From Oceanispirochaeta sp. M1 (GTDB lineage Bacteria > Spirochaetota > Spirochaetia > DSM-2461), in NCBI RefSeq assembly GCF_003346715.1, contig NZ_QQPQ01000009.1, positions 120,746-184,745 of the forward strand: DNA of 64,000 bases. The letters are read 5' to 3'. Position 1 is the stretch's first letter. The number at the start of each line of letters is the position of its first letter. Positions 8,578 through 17,082 of the stretch are shown here, piece by piece. The position numbers and the translations under genes are program-made. Under the pieces are notes generated by a model. It had not been told where the DNA came from. It was given only the letters and a program-made list of their open reading frames with translations, and searched no databases.

Positions 8578-9578
8578 TGTATAAAAAAAGAACGACCCTT
8601 AAAGATATTGCCAGAGAGGCGGGAGTCTCTTCCACCACTGTTTCTATTGTCCTCAATGATAGAAAAGATATACAGATAGGTGTAGAAGCAAAGCGTAAAG
8701 TCCTTAAGGCTGCTGAAAAACTGGGTTATGAATTCACTCCCTCTAAAAAGAGGAAGAAAGAACATGTAATTTGCTTTGTGCATTCGGAAATCGAAAAGAT
8801 GAATATGACAACATCATTTTTCGCCCGGGTGTCTTCCCAGTTACGCACGCTTTGTGAAGCTGCCGGGATGATTGTTCAGGAGTCTGAATATCATCTGAAA
8901 AACGGACTTCCTGCTTACCAGGCAGTATTAGCAAACCAACCCTCTGCCCTTGTATCCTTCAATGATAAATTCACCGATATCCATCTTTCACAGAACAATA
9001 AGATTCCTCTGTTTTCATTGCAGGGAGAGCGAAATGACCCTTCATTAAAAATGAAACACTCCCTCTTTCTCGTGGATGACACACTGGTAGGTGAACTGGC
9101 AGCACAGCACCTACTGGAAAAAGGATACAAATCTGCAGCCATGATTTTCCCGGAATTAAAGGGCCGCTGTATACAAGAAAGATCTGCAGGCTTCCGCTCA
9201 GTATTTGAACGGGGAGCTGCAAGGATTAAGTATATTGAATTTCCATACACTGCCCATATTGAAATTGAAAAGTGGTTTCGATCTGCCGATTGTTCAGACT
9301 TTGACAGTTTTTACTTCTTCAGTGATGCCATGGCCATTCCAGCAATCCGTGGACTTCTATCTCAGGGAATAAAGATTCCTGAAAATGCTGCTATATTAGG
9401 CACAGACAATCTATATTGGGGGCAGTATTGCTACCCCTCCCTTACAACCATGAACCTCCATGAAGAGAACTTTGCGGGGAAAATATTCAGAGAAATACAG
9501 TCACTCCTTGCAGATGGGGTGTTCTATCCGGGGGAAACAATTATCCCTGTAGACCTCATCAAAAGAGAATCAACTTAA
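8577..9578 (+). CDS. LacI-family transcriptional regulator
   Basis: Repressor-type protein of 333 residues. The N-terminal helix-turn-helix (TLKDIAREAGVSSTTVSIVLNDRKD) and hinge region are followed by a periplasmic-binding-protein-like sensor domain (AAMIFPELKGRCIQERSAGF; FYFFSDAMAIPAIRGL; ILGTDNLYWGQYCYPSLTTM). It starts with GTG at 8577, whose first base is the last base of the upstream TAG stop, so translation is coupled to the UroD-family gene. It probably controls that operon in response to a sugar-like ligand. Confidence 0.88.
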   Translation: MYKKRTTLKDIAREAGVSSTTVSIVLNDRKDIQIGVEAKRKVLKAAEKLGYEFTPSKKRKKEHVICFVHSEIEKMNMTTSFFARVSSQLRTLCEAAGMIVQESEYHLKNGLPAYQAVLANQPSALVSFNDKFTDIHLSQNNKIPLFSLQGERNDPSLKMKHSLFLVDDTLVGELAAQHLLEKGYKSAAMIFPELKGRCIQERSAGFRSVFERGAARIKYIEFPYTAHIEIEKWFRSADCSDFDSFYFFSDAMAIPAIRGLLSQGIKIPENAAILGTDNLYWGQYCYPSLTTMNLHEENFAGKIFREIQSLLADGVFYPGETIIPVDLIKREST

Positions 9579-9748
9579 GATTGACAATACAGCGGCCTGG
9601 GTTTATTTTTAATTATCCAGTCCGGTTGAAGAAAAGGGGTGGCCCTTAAAAAACCATGGAAAATCATTAACTCTGGGACTCAATACTCTATGCTTATATT
9701 GTAAGCAGGAGTTGTCGGCAGGGAAAAGATTAACCGGGAGAGCCATCC

Positions 9749-10465
9749 ATGACCGAAAAAGAAATCCACCATAGAATCATCAAAAACAGAGCCGCATTTT
9801 ACAACTGTTCCACTGAAACATTTCAAGCAGAAGGGAATACATACAGAATCAGAGAATTCGAAGAGGGTCCCCATCATATCTATATCACAAAACTGTATAA
9901 GCATTACTTTATTACATGCGGAAGTAAACTGGCAGATTCGCTGAAAGCACTGAATAAAACAATAACCCTGGAATTCCTGAAAGAGCATTACCCGTCATTA
10001 AAGCTGGTGGATTCCTATCCCCACTACATCTACAAAAAAAAGAGCATAGAATCAAAGCCCCTGCCGGCAGGATATGATATCCGGGCCATGGAATCCTCCT
10101 TCCACCCTCCCCTGCAGAAATTCCTTGATGCCTGTACCCCCGAGGATATCGAAGATGCTCTTATTGAACTGGACGATCCGGATGATGAAATCCGCATGGT
10201 CTTTTTCGGGGATATGCCGGTTGCCTATGCGGGATACAGACTATGGGATAATGGTCTGGGGGATGTGGGAATATTGACCCTTCCGGGACACCGGAAAATG
10301 GGACTTGGTATTGCTGCTGTTGCCGAAGCGACAAAGGCCTGTCTTGAAAACGGGTATATTCCATTTTACAGAACAAGCAGAGAAAACAGGGGCTCCCAGG
10401 CCATAGCCGAAGGTCTGGGTTATGAGTTTATCTGGAGAACCTACGAATGCAACTGTACCGGATAA
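9749..10465 (+). CDS. GNAT-family N-acetyltransferase
   Basis: Protein of 238 residues whose C-terminal half is a GNAT acyl-CoA-dependent acetyltransferase domain. The acetyl-CoA binding region reads LPGHRKMGLGIAAVAEATKACLENG, matching the R/Q-x-x-G-x-G/A loop, and is followed by RENRGSQAIAEGLGYEF, the usual alpha4 and beta7 signature. The N-terminal 110 residues are not recognised. GGGAGAG stands before the ATG. A dyad TGCTTA-N5-TAAGCA at 9691-9707 lies upstream and could be regulatory. Acceptor unknown. Confidence 0.8.
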   Translation: MTEKEIHHRIIKNRAAFYNCSTETFQAEGNTYRIREFEEGPHHIYITKLYKHYFITCGSKLADSLKALNKTITLEFLKEHYPSLKLVDSYPHYIYKKKSIESKPLPAGYDIRAMESSFHPPLQKFLDACTPEDIEDALIELDDPDDEIRMVFFGDMPVAYAGYRLWDNGLGDVGILTLPGHRKMGLGIAAVAEATKACLENGYIPFYRTSRENRGSQAIAEGLGYEFIWRTYECNCTG

Positions 10466-10605
10466 GACGAATCGGCAGGCTGGGCTTGCTTCTTATTATT
10501 CTCATGATAAGCGGCTGCCGCTATTTCACTCTCACAAGAGAGACAATCAGGGTTTTGAAAGAGGCTGCTCCGGATGTTCCTGTTGCGCTGGGTGCCCTCT
10601 CCTGA
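10447..10605 (+). CDS. Small lipoprotein, 52 residues
   Basis: Short frame overlapping the last 19 bases of the acetyltransferase gene. It encodes a basic start (MQLYRIRRIGR), a hydrophobic core (LGLLLIILM) and a perfect ISGC lipobox with the cysteine at residue 24, leaving a mature peptide of 29 residues (YFTLTRETIRVLKEAAPDV and so on). GGAG lies 9 nt before the ATG. These features together are unlikely by chance, but no homologue is recognised. The sequence after the TGA in another frame also looks protein-like (ISLETRLHSE), so a longer, frameshifted lipoprotein is possible. Confidence 0.55.
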   Translation: MQLYRIRRIGRLGLLLIILMISGCRYFTLTRETIRVLKEAAPDVPVALGALS

Positions 10606-10687
10606 TCACAGGTTTCAAAAGTCAGGAAATATCCCTGGAAACAAGACTGCATTCCGAATAACAGAAACTATGTTTTTAAATTATGTC

Positions 10688-10722
10688 TTGACTGAAAATC
10701 CTTATTTAGTTAGCATGCTAAC
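10688..10722 (+). promoter_or_regulatory. Promoter and MarR-type operator
   Basis: TTGACT (10688-10693), a 17-nt spacer and TAGCAT (10711-10716) form a promoter. The -10 box lies inside a perfect 14-bp palindrome, GTTAGCATGCTAAC (10709-10722). This size and position suit a MarR dimer, so the regulator just downstream probably represses its own operon, including the exporter. Confidence 0.65.
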
Positions 10723-10739
10723 AATATAAGGAATGACTC

Positions 10740-11186
10740 ATGAAATCACTTGAAAATTCTTTTACTGAAACGGCACATGCCTACCACCGCTATCTCCATT
10801 CCCGCTTTGGCAGCATCGGGCTCCACAGAGGACAACCAAGACTTATGAGCAGATTATGGGAAGAAGACGGCATCTCTCAAAAAGTTCTGGCAAAGAGAAT
10901 GAATATCACAGCTGCGACCCTTACACGGATGGTTCAGAGTCTTGAACACGGCGGCTTTATCAGCAGAAAAAAAGATGCCCTGGATCAGAGAGTGACCCGG
11001 ATATTCCTGACCGAAAAGGGAGAGAACTGCCGCGAAGAGATGGAGTCAATCTTTAAGAATATCGAAGAGAGTGTATTTGGTGATTTCACAAAGAAAGAGA
11101 TGGAAAGATTTGAATTAATACTCCTGAAAATCAGAACAAAACTTTACAGGGAGATGGATGATGAAACTGATATTCAGATATCTTAA
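10740..11186 (+). CDS. MarR-family transcriptional regulator
   Basis: Winged-helix repressor of 148 residues. The DNA-binding core is LMSRLWEEDGISQKVLAKRMNITAATLTRMVQSLEHGGFISRKKDALDQRVTRIFLTEKG, with the wing DALDQRVTRIFLT. AAGGA precedes the ATG. It overlaps the first ABC exporter gene by about 29 bp, and a palindrome covers its promoter, so it likely controls efflux by the two ABC subunits in response to a small aromatic or toxic ligand. Confidence 0.88.
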   Translation: MKSLENSFTETAHAYHRYLHSRFGSIGLHRGQPRLMSRLWEEDGISQKVLAKRMNITAATLTRMVQSLEHGGFISRKKDALDQRVTRIFLTEKGENCREEMESIFKNIEESVFGDFTKKEMERFELILLKIRTKLYREMDDETDIQIS

Positions 11187-12915
11187 GAGACATTGGGGCT
11201 TTGCACTGGCCGCCCCGTTGTTGATGATGATTGAAGTTTTTATGGACCTCCTGCTCCCTACCATCATGGCCAGAATTATTGATGAGGGAATTGCCGGAGG
11301 AAATATGGAGCTTGTGCTGAGTCTTGGCCTCCGGATGATTCTGGTTACTTTAATTGCTGCTTTAGGCGGTATCGGCTGCGGTACAACATCCAGCTTTGCG
11401 GCAAGCAGTCTGGGGGCAGAGCTGCGTATGGATCTGTACTCAAAGATTCAGCGATTCTCCTACAGAAACCTGGATCGCCTTGAAACAGGGAATCTTATTA
11501 CAAGACTGACAAGTGATGTTACACAGATAGAAAATTCCTCCCGTATGATGCTGAGAATAATGGTCAGGGCACCTCTGCAGATAATCGGCTCCCTTGTGAT
11601 GGCCCTGCTTATAAGTCCTTCCCTGTCCCTGTCACTGGCAGTACTGATTCCCCTGCTGCTCCTATCCCTGGGAATGATTATTAAAAAGGCTTACCCCCTC
11701 TATTATCAGCTTCAGTCCAGAATGGATAATGTAAATACAAGACTGCAGGAAAACTTCCTGGGGAAAAGACTGGTAAAAGCATTTGTCAGAGAAAAATTTG
11801 AAGAAGAAAAATTCGCAGCAGCCAATAATGATCTGGTCGAGGTCACCATTAAAGCCGGTAAAACCGTAGCATTCATGCATCCTGTGATGCAGCTGATATT
11901 AAATGGTGGTATTGTGTCCGCACTCTGGCTGGGTGCCCGGTATATTGACAGCGGAGTCCTGAAAATCGGGCAGCTCCTGGCCTTTCTCAACTATCTTAGA
12001 CAACTCCTGGCATCATTGATGATGTTCAGCCATATGCTGATGCAGTTTTCACGTGCACTGGCATCCAGTAAAAGAGTGGAGGAAGTTCTGGATGAGCCCC
12101 CTGTCATCAAAGACAACGGGACTCCAGTACAGCATTCCCTGAATAAAGGAACTCTTGAATTCAAAAATGTCAGTTTTTCCTATGATGGAGAAAATGAAGA
12201 ATCCGAGGTTCTGACAAATATCTCATTTACCATCAAAGAAGGGACAACCGCAGCCATTCTGGGGGCTACGGGATCGGGTAAAACAAGCCTTGTAAATCTG
12301 GTTCCACGATTCTATGACATTACTGAAGGAAACATTTTTATTGATGACAGGAATATTAAGGATTACGGCCTTGAATCATTAAGAAAATCGATTGCAGTCT
12401 CTCCCCAGAAGACTACTCTCTTTGCCGGTTCCATACGGCAGAATATTCTGTTCCACTACCCTGAAGACGAGCAGGAAAATCTGGATCAACTTATGATCAA
12501 GTCAGCTAAAACCGCCAATATTCACGACTTCATATCTGGTCTTCCAGAACGGTATGAAACGAAGATCAATCAGAGGGGAGTCAATCTATCGGGGGGACAG
12601 AAGCAGAGGATTTCCATAGCCAGAGCCCTGGCGAAGAAGGCGGCCATACTGATTCTCGATGATTCAACCAGCGCCGTGGATATGACTACTGAGAGAAAGA
12701 TTCAGGAAGCATTACAGCTGGATGATGCTACAAAGATCATTATCAGCCAGAGAATCAACTCTGTTATAAATGCCGACACCATACTGGTTCTGGAAGATGG
12801 AAAGCTGAATGGGATAGGAACACACAGCGAGCTCCTTGAATCCAATGAAATTTACAGAGATATCTATACGTCTCAGACAGAACATCCTGAAGAACAAGGA
12901 TTGGTGAAAGCATGA
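11158..12915 (+). CDS. ABC exporter subunit with degenerate ATP site
   Basis: Half-transporter of 585 residues: about six membrane helices (ABC exporter type I) in residues 1-310, then an ATPase domain. Walker A (GATGSGKTS) and signature (LSGGQKQR) are intact. The residue after Walker B is Asp rather than the catalytic Glu (ILILDDSTSAVD) and the switch histidine is replaced by Gln (IIISQRINSV). This is the pattern of the degenerate partner in heterodimeric exporters such as TM287/288. ATG 11161 has better spacing to CAGGGAG than ATG 11158. The stop overlaps the next gene as ATGA, supporting obligate pairing. Confidence 0.9.
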   Translation: MMKLIFRYLKRHWGFALAAPLLMMIEVFMDLLLPTIMARIIDEGIAGGNMELVLSLGLRMILVTLIAALGGIGCGTTSSFAASSLGAELRMDLYSKIQRFSYRNLDRLETGNLITRLTSDVTQIENSSRMMLRIMVRAPLQIIGSLVMALLISPSLSLSLAVLIPLLLLSLGMIIKKAYPLYYQLQSRMDNVNTRLQENFLGKRLVKAFVREKFEEEKFAAANNDLVEVTIKAGKTVAFMHPVMQLILNGGIVSALWLGARYIDSGVLKIGQLLAFLNYLRQLLASLMMFSHMLMQFSRALASSKRVEEVLDEPPVIKDNGTPVQHSLNKGTLEFKNVSFSYDGENEESEVLTNISFTIKEGTTAAILGATGSGKTSLVNLVPRFYDITEGNIFIDDRNIKDYGLESLRKSIAVSPQKTTLFAGSIRQNILFHYPEDEQENLDQLMIKSAKTANIHDFISGLPERYETKINQRGVNLSGGQKQRISIARALAKKAAILILDDSTSAVDMTTERKIQEALQLDDATKIIISQRINSVINADTILVLEDGKLNGIGTHSELLESNEIYRDIYTSQTEHPEEQGLVKA

Positions 12916-14765
12916 AACAGGGTAAACAGGAAATAAAACAGATCCCCGGAGGCGGACATCGTGGACCGTCCTCTCATTTTCAAAAAGTCATTGAAAAGCC
13001 AAAAGATACAAAACAGACTATCCTGCGTTTATGGGCATACCTGAAGGCTTTTAAATTCCAATTGACTCTGACACTCGGCCTGGTTCTAATCTCCACAATT
13101 TTGAATATTATCAATCCTTACCTGATGAAGATTGCATTGGATGATTATATAATCAGCTCCTATAATAGGCCGGCACTCCTTCATCTTGTCATGATTATGA
13201 TAGCTATCTACCTGATTGCTTCAGTCATTTCACTCTTCCAGCAATGGATGATGGTGACTGTTACTCAAAAGGCAATCAGGAACCTGAGAGCCGATGTATT
13301 CAGACAGTTCCAGAACCTCCCGGTCCGCTTCTTTGACAGTAGAAGCTCCGGAGACCTTATGAGCCGTATAAGTAATGATATTGAGAATATCAGCAATACT
13401 ATTTCAAGCAGTTTTATTGAGTTGTTCTCAGGTGTCCTGAGCATAGCGGCCGTTACTGTAATCATGATCAGTATCAACTGGCAGCTGGCCCTGATCTGTC
13501 TGTCTATCCTCCCTCTTGTCATGCTGTTAACCAGGAAGCTGGCAAAACATACAAGAAAAGGGTTTCGGGAACAACAAAAACATCTGGGAACACTGAACGG
13601 AATCATTGAAGAGAGTATTTCCGGACAGCGTGTTGTTCAGGCATTCGTCAAGGAGAATGAGTATATAAACAACTTCTCTGATATCAATGTAAAACTTCAG
13701 AAGGCATCTAGAAATGCCAATATCTCAGCAGGTTTCATGGGCCCTATCATGAACATGATGAATAACCTGAATTATGCTGTTACCGCATTCTCAGGAGGTG
13801 TTCTGGCCACTTTCGGTCTGGTCTCGATAGGTACAATAGCAGCTTTTCTGACCTATACAAAACAGTTCTCCAGACCTCTGAATCAGATGGCTCAATTATA
13901 CAATACAATTCAATCCGCGATTGCCGGAGCAGAACGGGTATTTGAGATACTGGATGAAAAATCTGAAATTGAAGAGGCCGTTGATGCCCAACCTTTAGCT
14001 GACAAAGAGGGAATCATCCATGGAAGAGTCGAAATTAAAGACCTTCATTTCAGGTACAAAAAGGATATTCCCATCCTGAAGGGGATCTCAATCAATGCAA
14101 ATGCCGGACAGACCATTGCCATTGTCGGTCCAACGGGAGCCGGAAAAACAACCATAGTCAACCTGCTGACCCGTTTCTACGATTATCAGAGCGGTTCTAT
14201 AAAGATTGACGGAAAAGAGATCAGAACTTTGAAAAAAGATGAACTGAGAAAATCCCTGGGAATTGTACTGCAGGATACCTTCCTCTTTTCCGGAACAATA
14301 AAAGAAAACATCCGATACGGTAAACTTGAGGCAGATGACGATGAAATCATGAATGCAGCGAAACTGGCAAATGCACACCAGTTTATCCACCGCATGCCTC
14401 TGGGATATAACAGTGAAGTATTCGAAGGGGGTTCCAAGCTTAGTGAGGGGCAGAAACAGCTGTTGGCCATTGCCCGGGCAATCCTTTCAGATCCGGCAAT
14501 TCTTATACTGGACGAAGCTACATCCAGTGTAGATACAAGGACAGAGATCCATATTCAGGAAGCTATGCTCAAACTCATGGAAGGAAGAACCAGTTTTGTC
14601 ATAGCCCACAGGCTCAGCACAATTAAAAATGCCGATCTTATACTTGTTATGAAAGAAGGAATGATTGTCGAACAGGGGACTCATCATCAACTGATAGAAA
14701 ATAAAGGGGATTACTTTGAAATGCACAACAACCGATTCAGCAGTGAACTGCAGGGTGCAAAATAG
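12912..14765 (+). CDS. ABC exporter subunit with catalytic ATP site
   Basis: Partner half-transporter of 617 residues with an extra 35-residue N-terminal tail, six membrane helices and an ATPase domain. Walker A (GPTGAGKTT), Walker B with catalytic Glu (ILILDEATSSVD) and switch His (VIAHRLSTI) are canonical, but its signature motif is LSEGQ instead of LSGGQ. In heterodimers the altered signature faces the degenerate site of the other subunit, so the pair should have one active and one inactive ATP site. It is likely a multidrug or lipid exporter; the cargo is unknown. A terminator follows immediately. Confidence 0.9.
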   Translation: MKQGKQEIKQIPGGGHRGPSSHFQKVIEKPKDTKQTILRLWAYLKAFKFQLTLTLGLVLISTILNIINPYLMKIALDDYIISSYNRPALLHLVMIMIAIYLIASVISLFQQWMMVTVTQKAIRNLRADVFRQFQNLPVRFFDSRSSGDLMSRISNDIENISNTISSSFIELFSGVLSIAAVTVIMISINWQLALICLSILPLVMLLTRKLAKHTRKGFREQQKHLGTLNGIIEESISGQRVVQAFVKENEYINNFSDINVKLQKASRNANISAGFMGPIMNMMNNLNYAVTAFSGGVLATFGLVSIGTIAAFLTYTKQFSRPLNQMAQLYNTIQSAIAGAERVFEILDEKSEIEEAVDAQPLADKEGIIHGRVEIKDLHFRYKKDIPILKGISINANAGQTIAIVGPTGAGKTTIVNLLTRFYDYQSGSIKIDGKEIRTLKKDELRKSLGIVLQDTFLFSGTIKENIRYGKLEADDDEIMNAAKLANAHQFIHRMPLGYNSEVFEGGSKLSEGQKQLLAIARAILSDPAILILDEATSSVDTRTEIHIQEAMLKLMEGRTSFVIAHRLSTIKNADLILVMKEGMIVEQGTHHQLIENKGDYFEMHNNRFSSELQGAK

Positions 14766-14800
14766 AAAAGGAGCCTAACCAACGGAGAAGCTCCTTTTAA
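14766..14800 (+). terminator. Rho-independent terminator after the ABC exporter operon
   Basis: AAAAGGAGC (14766-14774) pairs with GCTCCTTTT (14790-14798) around a 15-nt loop, and the T-rich tail is part of the stem, directly behind the stop codon. Confidence 0.75.
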
Positions 14801-14843
14801 AATTGTATAAACCACTACACCAAATAGGAGGGGGTAGCTTTAT

Positions 14844-14870
14844 ATGATAATCCACTCTATCGATTATCAT
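14844..14870. repeat. Inverted repeat in a 268-bp gene-free stretch
   Basis: ATGATAAT and ATTATCAT are perfect inverted arms 11 nt apart. The gene-free stretch 14766-15033 otherwise holds the exporter terminator and a C7 run at 14959; no small ORF or known RNA was recognised. The arms are the same 8-mers as in the ArsR operator at 35230, but in reversed order, so the likeness may be chance. Confidence 0.35.
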
Positions 14871-15033
14871 TATAGCCAGTCTAATAGCGCGGGTTGTTAT
14901 TAGGATGTAAAATAATTGTAAGTTATGTAAAAAGTATGTGGAGGAACTGTGAACAGTCCCCCCCTTTTATCTATGGGTGTATCAGAAAACTGAATCAGAG
15001 CCGCAACTTATTCATAAATATCAGAGGCAGAAA

Positions 15034-17082
15034 TTATTTTTCATTTCCTTCTTTGTCACTCTTATGATCATCTGAAAAGATTCTCTTTTCCCTGTAATCC
15101 TTCCACATGGTTTCAAACCAGAATTCCTCAGAAGGGAGAGCCCGGCAGGGGGTTCTGTCTGAGCCGATATTCCCGGAAACATCCATTTTCAGGGTCTGTA
15201 ATGATTCACGGAGTTCCTTCTTCTCTTCTTTGAAACTCCAGGACTCACCCAATAAGGGATGAGACTCCAGTCCCCCTTTATCCAGTACAAGAAAGGAACC
15301 TCGGCTGCCCCCTCCCTCTTCAAGATAAGCCCGGACAGCAGCAAGATAGAACATCTGAGCCTGTGCAAGCTGTCTGTTTTTTAATGCATAGGGAATCTGT
15401 TCACGATTTTTAAGAGTCTGGTTTGTAAAGTCTTCAAGCTGTGTTCCGGCTTCTATTTCAGCTTTATGGACAGCATCCAAAGATCGGATAAATCCGGCAC
15501 ATCGGGTCATCCTGTGTTGGAATTCCTTCCTGTAGGAAAAGACATCGGGGCCATCACCGGGCTCAAGAAGTGAATGGATAATCTCATACCACTCAGCTAC
15601 CCTGGTCAGAATGGATTTTTTCAACTCTTCATCATATTTATTAGAATATTCGGCTCCATAGTAGCCGGCAATCTTTGCAGAAGCCCGCAGGGCTCCTACC
15701 TGTCCCGAGTTCAAAGCAGACCCTCCGGGGCGGTAAATCCCGTGACTGCCGTTTACCTCTCCGATGGGAAAAAGCCTTTTGATATTAGTGGACTCCCACC
15801 AGATATCTCCCGCAAGGCCTCCATTATTATGCTGGGCACATACGGCTATCTCCAGGGCTTCAGATTCAAGGTCGATACCATGATCCTTATAGAGCTGAAC
15901 AGCAGGTGCATTAATCTGCTGTAAACGTCTGAAAGGAGTTGTACCATCCACAGCTGAAGAGTCCAGATAATCAGAAACCAAAGAATCCTGTCTCTTCAGA
16001 GAGAAGGATTCTGCCATCCCCTCAGGATTTATCCGGTAATCCATAAAGACTCTGCGACCTTTAGTAATTCCCTCAATATAAACAAGGAGATCAATCAGAG
16101 AGGAGCCGCCGTTCTGAATTTTCTGTGGATCAAAGGGCCACTGATATCCCTTTAAGAATATGGCTTTACACAGGGCCTGGATAGATTCAAAATAATCGTT
16201 TAAAAAATACTGTCTGTCTCCCCCCTCTTTATCAGTGGAGTAAAAACAGGGAATAACCTGCTGATAACTGCCTGACAGGTTCCATCGGAATTTTAACGAT
16301 GCCATACCGAACTGGGATTCAGTCAGATTGACAGCTTCGGCGCCGGCTTCCAGAGCCATGCCGATTCCTCCGCGATGCATGGGAGGATACACAGACGTTT
16401 CAAACAGACCACCCGGTCCACCGACCCCAAGGACTGTATTCTCAGAAAGATATATCTCCAGGCCGAAGTTTTCCTCATGAACTCTGCGTTTATCAAGAGC
16501 CAGTACTCCCACGGCCCTCTCATCTTCTGTAAGAACAAGAAGGACCTCTTTCTGATCGAGGACCGGAATATCCCTCCGTTCCACTTCAGCAGCCAGAGCC
16601 TCGGTCATGGCCTTTGAGGTATAGGGTCCCAGAGAGACTCCCCGGGTAAGAGGATCATGATCGGTCTTATAACCGGTATAACCGCCAAAGGGATTGTGGG
16701 GAAAGTTCACTCCCAGGGAGACCAGGTGGTAAAAACTGTTCAGTGAATTCTGAGCCTCAACGAGGGCGATATCACCATGCATACAGCCCCCGAAGGAGAG
16801 AGCTTTCGCCATATCATAGGGGGAATCAGGAGTGATTCCCGCATCGGCCAGCTTATAATATGTCTGTTTATCAGAGCCCGTATTTCTTGAAGTTCCTCCC
16901 ATAAAGTTATCCGTAAGGATCAGCACATCCTCCACTCCCTGGGCATGAAGCCTTTCGGCACAGCAGAGAGAGGCGGCACCGCTGCCCACAACCAGAGTAT
17001 GACAATACTTAACAGGAAGTAGGACTTCCCTGCCATCCAATTCGAGGGGCCAGGATTCAGAAGGGCGAGGAGAGTTTCTCAT
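15034..17082 (-). CDS. FAD-dependent oxidoreductase, fumarate reductase/succinate dehydrogenase flavoprotein type
   Basis: Flavoprotein of 682 residues. The FAD-binding fold begins at VVGSGAASLCCAERL and continues with GGTSRNTGSDKQTYYKL; the C-terminal FAD contact is FPIGEVNGSHGIYRPGGSALNSGQVGALRASAK. There is no signal peptide and no iron-sulfur partner next door, so it is not part of a classical membrane complex. The start overlaps the stop of the Old Yellow Enzyme gene (ATGA), showing an operon. With that enzyme and the SDR at 20222 it probably reduces or oxidises a C=C or hydroxyl of an unknown compound. Confidence 0.8.
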   Translation of the reverse strand: MRNSPRPSESWPLELDGREVLLPVKYCHTLVVGSGAASLCCAERLHAQGVEDVLILTDNFMGGTSRNTGSDKQTYYKLADAGITPDSPYDMAKALSFGGCMHGDIALVEAQNSLNSFYHLVSLGVNFPHNPFGGYTGYKTDHDPLTRGVSLGPYTSKAMTEALAAEVERRDIPVLDQKEVLLVLTEDERAVGVLALDKRRVHEENFGLEIYLSENTVLGVGGPGGLFETSVYPPMHRGGIGMALEAGAEAVNLTESQFGMASLKFRWNLSGSYQQVIPCFYSTDKEGGDRQYFLNDYFESIQALCKAIFLKGYQWPFDPQKIQNGGSSLIDLLVYIEGITKGRRVFMDYRINPEGMAESFSLKRQDSLVSDYLDSSAVDGTTPFRRLQQINAPAVQLYKDHGIDLESEALEIAVCAQHNNGGLAGDIWWESTNIKRLFPIGEVNGSHGIYRPGGSALNSGQVGALRASAKIAGYYGAEYSNKYDEELKKSILTRVAEWYEIIHSLLEPGDGPDVFSYRKEFQHRMTRCAGFIRSLDAVHKAEIEAGTQLEDFTNQTLKNREQIPYALKNRQLAQAQMFYLAAVRAYLEEGGGSRGSFLVLDKGGLESHPLLGESWSFKEEKKELRESLQTLKMDVSGNIGSDRTPCRALPSEEFWFETMWKDYREKRIFSDDHKSDKEGNEK

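Noticed and set aside
9691..9707. TGCTTA-N5-TAAGCA dyad as a defined operator
   Set aside because: Short dyad with no second copy found and no regulator next to it; mentioned only under the GNAT gene.
10422..10661. 79-residue frame rich in Cys and His after the GNAT gene
   Set aside because: It overlaps the GNAT gene's end, has odd composition (CSGCSCCAGC) and no ribosome binding site; the lipoprotein frame is better.
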